Of a stretch of 36,587 nucleotides of DNA, positions 16,958-24,683 are shown one piece after another. The DNA is from Candidatus Rokubacteria bacterium GWA2_73_35 (lineage in GTDB: Bacteria; Methylomirabilota; Methylomirabilia; Rokubacteriales; CSP1-6), in assembly GCA_001790205.1 (NCBI GenBank), contig MGBU01000171.1, positions 1 through 36,587 of the forward strand. The letters are read 5' to 3'. The first letter of the stretch is position 1. Each line of letters starts with the position of its first letter. The position numbers and the translations under genes are program-made. A model generated the notes under the pieces. It worked only from the letters and a program-made list of their open reading frames with translations. It was not told the origin of the DNA and made no database searches.

Positions 16958-19597
16958 GTGACGGGCGTCGCCGCGACCCTGGCGGCGCTCGCCGTCCTCC
17001 TGCTGGGCGGCGGCGGCGTGAGGGCGCTCGACTGGGAGCTCTACGATCGCTGGATCCGCCCGCGCGCCCCCGTGTCCGTCTCTCCCGCGCTGGTCGTCGT
17101 CGTGCGTGATGCCGCGAGCGAGGCGCGCCTCGGCCGCGGGGCGTGGGACCGCGCGGTCCTCGCGCGGCTCGTCACCGGGCTCTCGCGCGCCGGCGCCGCG
17201 GCGATCGGTCTCGACGTCGCGCTCGGCCAGCCGAGCGCTCCCGGCCGCGGCGGCGCCGCGAGCGACGCGCTCCTGGGCCAGGCGACGGCGCTGGCCGGCG
17301 CGGTCGTGTACCCCCTGGCGCTCGAGGTCGACGGCGCCGGCGCCCCGCCCGGGGCGCAGCGCCCGGCGGGGCATCGCTCCTGGCCCGCGCTGCCGCCGGC
17401 CGGCTACGCGTGGCCCGCCGCGCGGCCGCTCGCCGGTGCGCTGCCGGGGCTCGCCGAGCACGCGCGCGCGATCGGGCACACGCTCGCGCCGGCCGACCCG
17501 GACGGCGTGGTCAGGAGGGTCCCGCTCTTCGTGAGGCTCGAGGAGCGGGTGGTGCCCGCGTTCGGCCTGGCGCTCGGCGCGGTGTTCCTGGGCGCGAGCC
17601 TGGAGCATCTCACGGTGGACGCCGACGGCGTGACGATCCGGCGGCCGGGGTTCGCCCCGGTGCTCGTCCCGACGGACCGGCAGGGCCGCGCGAGCCTCGC
17701 CTGGGCGGCGGTCGAGCCGAGGATCGTGCCGTTCGCCGACGTCTGGGCCGCGCTCGCCGGCGGCCCGTCCGAGCGGCTCGGGGCGCTGGTGGACGGCAAG
17801 GTCGTGCTGGTCCTCGCCGAGCCGGCGCGCGCCGAGCGCCCGACGCCGCTCGGGCCCGCGTCGGACGTCGCGATCCAGCTCCAGCTCCTCAACGCGCTCC
17901 TGACCGGCTCCTGGCTCGTGGACGCGCCGCCGCGCGCCACGCTCCTCGGCACGCTCGCCGCCGCCGCGCTGGCGGCGTGGCTCGCGCTCGTCCTCCCCTG
18001 GTGGGCGGCCCTCGTCGGCCTCGCGGTCCTGGTGCTGGGCGTGGCGGCGGCCTTCGCGCTGGTACCGGTGCTGGCCGGGGTCCTGCTGCCGGCGGGGCTG
18101 CCGGTCACCGCGGTGGCGCTCGCGTCGGCCGGCGCGCTCCTCTGGAACCAGCTCGCGGCGGCGTACCGCGTCCGGCGCCTCGAGGGCGAGGTCGTGGGGA
18201 TGCGCGAGGCGCTCGTGCGGCGCGAGTCGGCCGTGGAGGCGCTCGAGGAGGATCTCGACGCCGCCCGCGCGGCGGCCGCGCGCTCGGGCAGCGCCGAGGA
18301 CGCGCTCAGGGCTCAGCTCGCCGAGGCCCGGACCCAGGAGGAGGAGGCGCGGCGGCGGCTCGAGGCGCTCGAGCGCGAGTCCCGCGTCCAGCGCGCGGTG
18401 GAGGCCCCGAGCGGGGACGGCGAGCTCGAGCGGCTCGGGCTCGCGTGCGCGCGGCTCGGCATCGTGACCCGCGATCCCGGCCTGCTCGCCGTGTTCAGGG
18501 ACCTCGAGAAAGCCGCGCGCTCGTCCCTGCCGATCCTGCTCCTCGGCGAGCCCGGGACCGGCAAGGAGCTGTTCGCCCGGGCGGCCCACCGGCTGAGCCC
18601 GCGGGCGGCCGGGCCCTTCGTCGCGGTCAGCATGGCGGCGATCTCCCCGGAGCTCGCCGAGAGCGAGCTCTTCGGCCACGTGCGCGGCAGCTTCACGGGC
18701 GCCGTCGGCGACCGCAAGGGCTACTTCGAGCAGGCCGACGGCGGGACGCTCTTCCTCGACGAGGTGGGCGAGCTGCGGCCCGAGCACCAGGCCAAGCTCC
18801 TGCGCGCGCTCCAGGAGCGGAGCTTCCACCGGGTCGGGGCCGCGCGCCCGACGACGGTGGACGTGCGCGTGGTCGCGGCCAGCAACCGCGACCTCGAGCG
18901 GGGCGTCCGGGAGGGCTGGTTCCGCGAGGACCTCTACTTCAGGCTGAAGGGGCTCGTGCTCGGGCTGCCGCCGCTTCGCGAGCGGCGCGGGGACCTGCCG
19001 CGGCTCGCGCAACGCCTTGTCGCCGAAGCTGCCCGGGAGGAAGGGCGGCCGGGGCTCGCGCTGTCCGAGGCCGCCATGGGCGCGCTCGAGCGGCACCCGT
19101 GGCCCGGCAACGTGCGCGAGCTCCAGCACTGCCTGCGCCGGGCGGTCGCGCTCGGCGAGGGTCCGGTGCTCACCACGGAGGACCTTGGGCTGCCCGCGGC
19201 CGAGCGCGCCGGCGCCGACGCCGACACGGGCGGCGACGCCGCCGTGCTCGCGAGCCTCAGGCAGCACGGGTTCGACATGCAGCGGACGGCGCGGGCGCTC
19301 GGCTGGGACCGGAGCACGGTGACGCAGCGCCTGAAGGGCCTGGGCTTCAGGGCCCTCGTCGAGGCCGGCGGCGACCGCGCGCGCGCCGCGCTGGCCCTGG
19401 CGGGCGACCCGGCGCTCGCCCGCCCGGTGGAGCTGAAGCTCCGCGAGTACCTGGAGCACCTGCTGCGGGTCGTCGAGGGATTCGACACCGCCGAGGGCGC
19501 CCTCGCCGCCTGCCGCCGGCGCTTCAAGAACCTCCCCGAGCGCCACTTCCGCTCGCTCGAGACCCTGGTCCGCCAGCACTTCGAGCGCCGCCCCTGA
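16958..19597 (+). CDS. Membrane-anchored CHASE2 sensor - coiled coil - sigma54-interacting AAA+ - Fis-type HTH transcriptional activator
   Basis: CHASE2-like N-terminus (VRALDWELYDRWIRPRAPVSVSPALVVVV..., AAIGLDVALGQ), three hydrophobic segments, then LLGEPGTGKELFARAAH, ESELFGHVRGSFTGAVGDRKGYFEQADGGTLFLDEVGEL, FREDLYFRL, HPWPGNVRELQH, and HTH GFDMQRTARALGWDRSTVTQRLKGLGF. GTG 16958 is the first credible start after the TPR stop. Confidence 0.88.
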   Translation: MTGVAATLAALAVLLLGGGGVRALDWELYDRWIRPRAPVSVSPALVVVVRDAASEARLGRGAWDRAVLARLVTGLSRAGAAAIGLDVALGQPSAPGRGGAASDALLGQATALAGAVVYPLALEVDGAGAPPGAQRPAGHRSWPALPPAGYAWPAARPLAGALPGLAEHARAIGHTLAPADPDGVVRRVPLFVRLEERVVPAFGLALGAVFLGASLEHLTVDADGVTIRRPGFAPVLVPTDRQGRASLAWAAVEPRIVPFADVWAALAGGPSERLGALVDGKVVLVLAEPARAERPTPLGPASDVAIQLQLLNALLTGSWLVDAPPRATLLGTLAAAALAAWLALVLPWWAALVGLAVLVLGVAAAFALVPVLAGVLLPAGLPVTAVALASAGALLWNQLAAAYRVRRLEGEVVGMREALVRRESAVEALEEDLDAARAAAARSGSAEDALRAQLAEARTQEEEARRRLEALERESRVQRAVEAPSGDGELERLGLACARLGIVTRDPGLLAVFRDLEKAARSSLPILLLGEPGTGKELFARAAHRLSPRAAGPFVAVSMAAISPELAESELFGHVRGSFTGAVGDRKGYFEQADGGTLFLDEVGELRPEHQAKLLRALQERSFHRVGAARPTTVDVRVVAASNRDLERGVREGWFREDLYFRLKGLVLGLPPLRERRGDLPRLAQRLVAEAAREEGRPGLALSEAAMGALERHPWPGNVRELQHCLRRAVALGEGPVLTTEDLGLPAAERAGADADTGGDAAVLASLRQHGFDMQRTARALGWDRSTVTQRLKGLGFRALVEAGGDRARAALALAGDPALARPVELKLREYLEHLLRVVEGFDTAEGALAACRRRFKNLPERHFRSLETLVRQHFERRP

Positions 19598-20441
19598 CGG
19601 GCGCCACGGACCCGTTCCACCGCGCCCCGGGCGGCTCCACGAAGCCGAGGCGCGCCGACAGGCGGTCGGCCTCCTCGGCCAGCGCCGCCCGCAGCGCCGC
19701 GAACCGGCGTTGCGGGATGCGGCTCTTCGGGCCCACGATGCAGAGTGCCGCCCCGACCTCCCCGGAGTAGTCGCGCACCGGCAGGGCGATGCACCGGATG
19801 CCGTCGATGTGCTCCTCGTTGTCGATCGCGTATCCCCGCCGCCGGATGCGCGCCAGCTCGTCGCGCAGTCCCGCCGGTGTCGGGATGGTCCGGGCCGTCT
19901 TCCGCTCGAACGCCGCCCCGGCCAGGACGCGATCCAGCTCCGGCGGTGGCAACCAGGCGACGAGCGCCTTCCCGACCGCGGTGCAGTGGATGGGGCGGAT
20001 GCCGCCGACTTCCTGGACGACCCGCACCGGACCCTCGGGATCGCGTTTGGCGATGACGGTGACGGTGGTGTCCCGGAGGATGGCCAGGCTCGCCCCCTCG
20101 CCGGTGCGGCGGCTCAGCGCATCGAGCGCGGGCGCGGCCAGCTCCGCCAGGTCCTCGCGGCCCCAGGGGCGTCCGGTCAGGCGGAGCAGCCGCGGCGCCA
20201 GGCGGTAAGGCCGGGCGTCGCCGTCCTGATCGAGGTAGCCGAAGTCGACCAGCGCCCGGACGAGATGGTGGGCGGTGCTGCGGGGCAGCGCGGTGCGCCG
20301 CACGACCTCGGCCAGCGCCGCGACACCGCCGGTGGCGGCGATCGCCTCGAGCACGGACAGGCCGCGCTGCAGCGACTGGTGGGTGCGGCTCCCGTTGCGT
20401 CCGGGGCGGGGCCGCGCGCGGGGGGAGCGGGATCGTTTCAT
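19524..20441 (-). CDS. IclR family transcriptional regulator
   Basis: QSLQRGLSVLEAIAATGGVAALAEVVRRTALPRSTAHHLVRALVDFGYLDQDGD; C-domain GIRPIHCTAVGKALVAWLPPPEL, RGYAIDNEEHIDGIRCIALPVRDYSGEVGAALCIVGP. ATG at 20441. Confidence 0.92.
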   Translation of the reverse strand: MKRSRSPRARPRPGRNGSRTHQSLQRGLSVLEAIAATGGVAALAEVVRRTALPRSTAHHLVRALVDFGYLDQDGDARPYRLAPRLLRLTGRPWGREDLAELAAPALDALSRRTGEGASLAILRDTTVTVIAKRDPEGPVRVVQEVGGIRPIHCTAVGKALVAWLPPPELDRVLAGAAFERKTARTIPTPAGLRDELARIRRRGYAIDNEEHIDGIRCIALPVRDYSGEVGAALCIVGPKSRIPQRRFAALRAALAEEADRLSARLGFVEPPGARWNGSVAPVRGGARSAGGPGSRASGSGARGGS

Positions 20442-20449
20442 GGGTTTGG

Positions 20450-20466
20450 TTTCATACAATGAGAAA
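20450..20466. promoter_or_regulatory. Candidate IclR-type operator (imperfect palindrome tttcatacaatgagaaa)
   Basis: TTTC...GAAA half-sites immediately upstream of the IclR ATG, in the divergent IclR/dctP intergenic region. Confidence 0.3.
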
Positions 20467-20569
20467 ACATCAGCAAAATATCCCATGGAACTGAACGGGT
20501 CAAGGGCCGTAGAATCTCTTCTCTGGACCACGGGAACGAGCGGTTTCACAGGTGGGGGAGGAGGGTGCG

Positions 20570-21571
20570 ATGAAGAGCGTCACCAAAGCGGTGGTTCTGC
20601 TGGCAGTCGTGGCTCTGGTACTCGCGGCGGCCGGGACGGCCGCCCAGGCCCAGCCCAAGTTCGTCCTGAAGTTCAACCACGTGCTCGGCCCCAAGGAGCC
20701 ATACCATCTGGGGTTCCTGAAGTGGGCCAAGGCAGTGGAGGCGCGGACCAAGGGCGGCCTCAAGATCGAGGTCTTCCCCAGTGCCCAGCTCGGTGTCGAG
20801 GAGGACATCATCGAGCAGATCCGAGCCGGGGCAAACATCGGACAGAACACGGACTCCGCCCGTATGGGGAACTATGTTCCCGGAATTGCCATCATGAACG
20901 GTCCCTACTTTGCCGAGAATCTCGACGAGGTCGCCAGGCTACAGAAGTCGCCGACGATCAAGGGGTTCCTCGACGAGCTGGCGAACAAGCACGGGATGAA
21001 GGTTCTGTCGTACAGCTGGGTGCAAGGTTACCGGCACTTCTTCACGAACAAGCCGGTGCGGAACCCGGAGGACCTGAAAGGGCTTCGCATCAGAACTCCA
21101 CCCGCGCCGATCTGGCAGGAGTCGGTGCGCGCCCTCGGCGCGACCCCAGTCGCTCTGGCGTTCGGCGACATGTACCCGGCCCTCCAGCAGAAGGTGATGG
21201 ATGGAGTAGAACTGGTCTACAACAACATCCCGGCGGGACGCTTTTACGAAGTGCTCAAGTACGTGAGCGAGACCCGGCACATCATGCTGATCAATTTCGA
21301 GGTGGTCAGCTCGAAGTGGTTCAATGCCTTGCCCGCCGACTACCAGGAGATCCTGGTCGAAGAAGCCGAAAAGGCCGGGATGGAAACCTCCAGGCTCATC
21401 ATGGACAAGCTCGAAAAAGAGGTCAAGCAAGAGCTGACGACCAAGCGGGGGATGGTCGTTGTCGACAAGGTTGACCTGGCGGCCTTCAAGAAGGCCGGCG
21501 AGAAGGCGTACGAGGTTCTGAAGATCGCCGATGTAAAGAAGAAGGTCTTTCAGGAAATCGGAAAGAAGTGA
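20570..21571 (+). CDS. dctP: TRAP transporter substrate-binding protein (DctP family)
   Basis: Signal peptide then KFVLKFNHVLGPKEPYHLGFLKWAKAVEARTKGGLKIEVFPSAQLGVEEDIIEQIRAG; GLRIRTPPAPIWQESVRALGATPVALAFGDMYPALQQKVMDGVE. Confidence 0.95.
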   Translation: MKSVTKAVVLLAVVALVLAAAGTAAQAQPKFVLKFNHVLGPKEPYHLGFLKWAKAVEARTKGGLKIEVFPSAQLGVEEDIIEQIRAGANIGQNTDSARMGNYVPGIAIMNGPYFAENLDEVARLQKSPTIKGFLDELANKHGMKVLSYSWVQGYRHFFTNKPVRNPEDLKGLRIRTPPAPIWQESVRALGATPVALAFGDMYPALQQKVMDGVELVYNNIPAGRFYEVLKYVSETRHIMLINFEVVSSKWFNALPADYQEILVEEAEKAGMETSRLIMDKLEKEVKQELTTKRGMVVVDKVDLAAFKKAGEKAYEVLKIADVKKKVFQEIGKK

Positions 21572-21611
21572 GTAGCGGGTAGCAGTTCCCGGTCTCCGGC
21601 TTAGCCGATCG

Positions 21612-21662
21612 CGGTCCAGGGCTTCTGGGTTCCGGATGAACGAACTCAGGTGCCCTGGACCG
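21612..21662 (+). other. Strong stem-loop in the dctP-dctQ intergenic region
   Basis: cggtccagggcttctgggttc / cggatgaac / gaactcaggtgccctggaccg: 21 paired positions (18 Watson-Crick, 2 G-U, 1 mismatch), 9-nt loop. Confidence 0.8.
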
Positions 21663-21686
21663 GGCATCCCCCTGGAGTGTGGGCCA

Positions 21687-22205
21687 ATGAAGGAAATCTA
21701 CGAGTGGATTTGCCGGCAGGAGATGCGAATCGCCAAATGGTCATTGGCGATTCTTTCACTGTTGGTCTTCGCGGCGGCGGTGGCGCGATTCTTATACCAT
21801 CCGATGAACTGGGCGATCGATGCGGCGACGTTTCTCTTCGCCTGGACCGTCTTTCTGGGCGCCGATGCCGCGATGCGATTGGACAGACTCTTCTGCATAG
21901 AAGTCGTCACCGGCAAACTACCCATGAAGGCGCAACTCTATCTCAAGTGCATCAACTACATGATCATCGTCGTCTTTCTGCTGGGCATGATCGGCTATGG
22001 GCTCTGGCTTTCCTATACGACGCGGTTGAGGACGTTTCAGGGCATCCCGGGTTTTAGCTATACATGGGTCACTCTGAGCGTGCCGGTTGGCGCGGCCCTG
22101 ATGTTGATCACCGCGATCCTGAAGATCAAGACATTCCTGCGGGCGATAGCGACGGGCGAGCCGATCCGGAAGTCTCAGGAAGTCGTTAGCGGCGAAATCA
22201 TCTGA
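21687..22205 (+). CDS. dctQ: TRAP transporter small permease (DctQ family)
   Basis: 172 aa, four hydrophobic segments; FLFAWTVFLGADAAMRLDRLFCIEVVTGKLPMKAQLYL; placed between dctP and dctM. Confidence 0.88.
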   Translation: MKEIYEWICRQEMRIAKWSLAILSLLVFAAAVARFLYHPMNWAIDAATFLFAWTVFLGADAAMRLDRLFCIEVVTGKLPMKAQLYLKCINYMIIVVFLLGMIGYGLWLSYTTRLRTFQGIPGFSYTWVTLSVPVGAALMLITAILKIKTFLRAIATGEPIRKSQEVVSGEII

Positions 22206-22245
22206 GGAGGAGTCTCGCTGTCGTCGACAGGAGAGAGGTCATGAA

Positions 22246-23532
22246 GTGACGCTGGTGACGATTCTGTTCTTTCTCTTCATGATCATGGGAATGCCGGTGC
22301 CCTTTGCTTTCGGTATTTCCGGCGTTGCCTTCTTCCTCCAGAATCTCAACCTGCCACTGACCATGCCAGTTCAACTGGTGCTTTCCCAAACCCAGAACTT
22401 TCTGTTGCTCGCGATTCCCTTGTTCATTCTCGCGGGGAACCTGCTCAACGAGAGCGGTATTACCGAGCGAGTCATGAGACTGGCCTCCGTTCTCACGGGA
22501 CATATGCGTGCCGGGACGGCACAGAGCAACATGGTGATCGCTGCATCACTGGGCGGAATCACGAGCTCCGCCATCGGTGACGCCGCCATGCTCTCGCGCG
22601 TGTTGGGACCGAGCATGACCCAGAGGGGATATTCCGGAGGGTTCTCGGCGGCCGTCATTGGTTGTAGCGCACTGATTACGACGATGATCCCCCCGGGGAT
22701 CGGGCTTGTCCTCTATGGCAGCATCGCCGAGGTCTCGATCGGGCGGTTGTTCACCGCGGGGATGATTCCCGGCATTCTCATGACGATATTCCTGATGGTT
22801 GCCGTGAGTGTGCGGGCCAGGCGGAAGGGCTATCTTCCCGAGAGAGACAGGCGGGCGCCTCTCAAGGAAGTTGCGAGGACGTTCATCGATTCGATCTGGG
22901 CGTTTCTCTTCCCCGTCGTTCTGATAGCCGGATTGCGATTCGGCGTGTTTACTCCGTCTGAAGCGGGCGCTTTCGCGTGTGTCTATGCGATCGCCGTTGG
23001 AACGATCGTCTACAGGCAGTCTTCCTGGAAGGGGCTGCAGCGCACACTGGAGAGCACTGTCGTCGATATCGGCATGGTCATGTTGCTCATCGCCCTGTCA
23101 GCGACTTTTAGTTACGGTATTGTCTGGGAGCAAATCCCGCAAAGGATGGCCGACTTCATCTTGGGGATCTCGATTACCCCCTGGGTGGTCATGCTGGTCA
23201 TCATCACATTCCTGCTCGTTGCCGGAACGGCCGTGGACTCCACGGTGTTGATCCTGATGCTGACCTCGATTCTGGTGCCGGTCGCCGAGAAGGTGAACGT
23301 CGACCTGGTGCATTTCGGGATCATCATGGTGCTGACTCTCACCCTTGGGTTGCTGACACCCCCGGAGGGAGCGGTCCTTTACATCGTCTGTACCATCTTC
23401 AGGTGCTCGCTGTGGGACTTCGTCAGGGAAGGCTGGGTGCTCATGTTGTCCATTGTCGTGGTGGTCGTCATGGTCATCTTCTGGCCTGATCTGGCGCTAT
23501 GGCTTCCGAACCTGACATTCGGGGCTGATTGA
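22246..23532 (+). CDS. dctM: TRAP transporter large permease (DctM family)
   Basis: GTG start; LFILAGNLLNESGITERVMRLASVLTGHMRAGTAQSNMVIAASLGGITSSAIGDAAMLSRVLGPSM; LITTMIPPGIGLVLYGSIAEVSIGRLFTAGMIPGIL; C-term PDLALWLPNLTFGAD. Confidence 0.96.
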   Translation: MTLVTILFFLFMIMGMPVPFAFGISGVAFFLQNLNLPLTMPVQLVLSQTQNFLLLAIPLFILAGNLLNESGITERVMRLASVLTGHMRAGTAQSNMVIAASLGGITSSAIGDAAMLSRVLGPSMTQRGYSGGFSAAVIGCSALITTMIPPGIGLVLYGSIAEVSIGRLFTAGMIPGILMTIFLMVAVSVRARRKGYLPERDRRAPLKEVARTFIDSIWAFLFPVVLIAGLRFGVFTPSEAGAFACVYAIAVGTIVYRQSSWKGLQRTLESTVVDIGMVMLLIALSATFSYGIVWEQIPQRMADFILGISITPWVVMLVIITFLLVAGTAVDSTVLILMLTSILVPVAEKVNVDLVHFGIIMVLTLTLGLLTPPEGAVLYIVCTIFRCSLWDFVREGWVLMLSIVVVVVMVIFWPDLALWLPNLTFGAD

Positions 23533-23542
23533 ACCCTTGAGG

Positions 23543-23605
23543 TTCGGCTTGATCTTCGTCCCCGACCTCTCGCTGTTCCTCCCCAACCTGCTCTTCGAGA
23601 AGTAG
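23543..23605 (+). pseudogene. Remnant of the C-terminus of a second DctM gene (FGLIFVPDLSLFLPNLLFEK-stop)
   Basis: In-frame 20 codons plus TAG paralleling the intact DctM C-terminus (VIFWPDLALWLPNLTFGAD), with GC-ending codons like the host background. Confidence 0.7.
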
Positions 23606-23609
23606 CGGC

Positions 23610-24356
23610 GTGGAGCTCGGGGGGCGGGTGGCCATCGTCACCGGCGCCGCCCGCGGCATTGGCCGCGCCGTGGCGGCGGCGCTCGGGGCCGCGGGCGCGG
23701 GCGTGGGCCTGGTCGACATCGACGCCGCGGAGGCGGAGCGCGCGCGCGCCGCGCTCGCCGCCGCGGGGGTGGCGGCCCTCACCTGCCCGTGCGACGTCAG
23801 GCACACGGACCAGGTCGAGGGCGCCGTTGCCCGGACTCTCGAGCGCTTCGGCCGCGTCGATGTGCTCGTGAACAACGCCGGCATCATCCGGCGCGGCTCG
23901 ATCGAGACGGTCACCGAGCGGGACTGGACCGAGGTCTTCGACGTCAACGTGACGGGTGCCTTCCGCTTCTGCCTCGCCGTCGTGCCGGTCATGAAGCGCC
24001 AGGGCGGGGGCGCGATCGTGAACGTCTCGTCGATCGCCGGCAAGGTCGGCGACCTCACCTCGGCGCCCGGGTACGGCCCCTCGAAGGCCGCGCTCGACGC
24101 GCTGACCAAGACGCTCGCCAGCCAACTGGCGGGGGCCCGCATCCGGGTGAACGGCGTCGCCCCCCACGCCATCGAGACCGACATGAGCGCGCAGTGGTCG
24201 CCTGAACGCCGCCGCGAGATCCTCGCCGGCATCCCGCTCGGCCGTCTCGGCACCCCGGAGGACGTCGCGCACGCGGTCGTCTTCCTCGTCTCCGACCGAG
24301 CCGGCTTCATCACCGGGGAGATCGTCGATGTCAACGGCGGCGCGCTGATGGACTGA
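23610..24356 (+). CDS. SDR family oxidoreductase (3-oxoacyl-ACP reductase-like)
   Basis: GTG start; VAIVTGAARGIGRAVAAAL, NNAG, YGPSKAALDALTKTLA (YxxxK), GFITGEIVDVNGG. Confidence 0.95.
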   Translation: MELGGRVAIVTGAARGIGRAVAAALGAAGAGVGLVDIDAAEAERARAALAAAGVAALTCPCDVRHTDQVEGAVARTLERFGRVDVLVNNAGIIRRGSIETVTERDWTEVFDVNVTGAFRFCLAVVPVMKRQGGGAIVNVSSIAGKVGDLTSAPGYGPSKAALDALTKTLASQLAGARIRVNGVAPHAIETDMSAQWSPERRREILAGIPLGRLGTPEDVAHAVVFLVSDRAGFITGEIVDVNGGALMD

Positions 24357-24358
24357 CC

Positions 24359-24384
24359 CATGGGGGGCTCCGGGCGCCCCCCAA
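24359..24384 (-). repeat. 26-bp hairpin repeat, copy 2 (reverse orientation)
   Basis: catggggggctccgggcgccccccaa is the exact reverse complement of 13993-14018. Confidence 0.85.
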
Positions 24385-24683
24385 ACCCCACGGCGCTCGC
24401 ACACGCCCCGGGGGACCCGGGGCGCGGCTCGATTGTGCGACTCGTTCACAGCCTCTGGGCCCGACCCCCGTGGGGACGCCCCGTGTCCCGTGCGGGGATG
24501 CGGGGATTCCCCGCAGCGTCCCGTCGCCGTTGTCACTCGAAGTCCCCGGAATCGCTCGCCTCGCCCTCGTCCCCCCGCGCGCTCCGGGGTGGCCCGCCCG
24601 TTGCTCTTCCCAGGGGCCGGGCGCGGGTCAGCAGGGGCTGACAGCCGACGCCCCGCGGACCAAACCGGGAAGGAGCGAGGGCC

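Noticed and set aside
17143-19770. 875-aa plus-strand ORF in an alternate frame of the CHASE2 regulator
   Set aside because: Arg/Pro/Ala low-complexity translation; the other frame carries the AAA+ motifs.
20500-20850. 116-aa minus-strand ORF over the start of dctP
   Set aside because: Lies opposite the clear DctP signal peptide and mature N-terminus; no domain.
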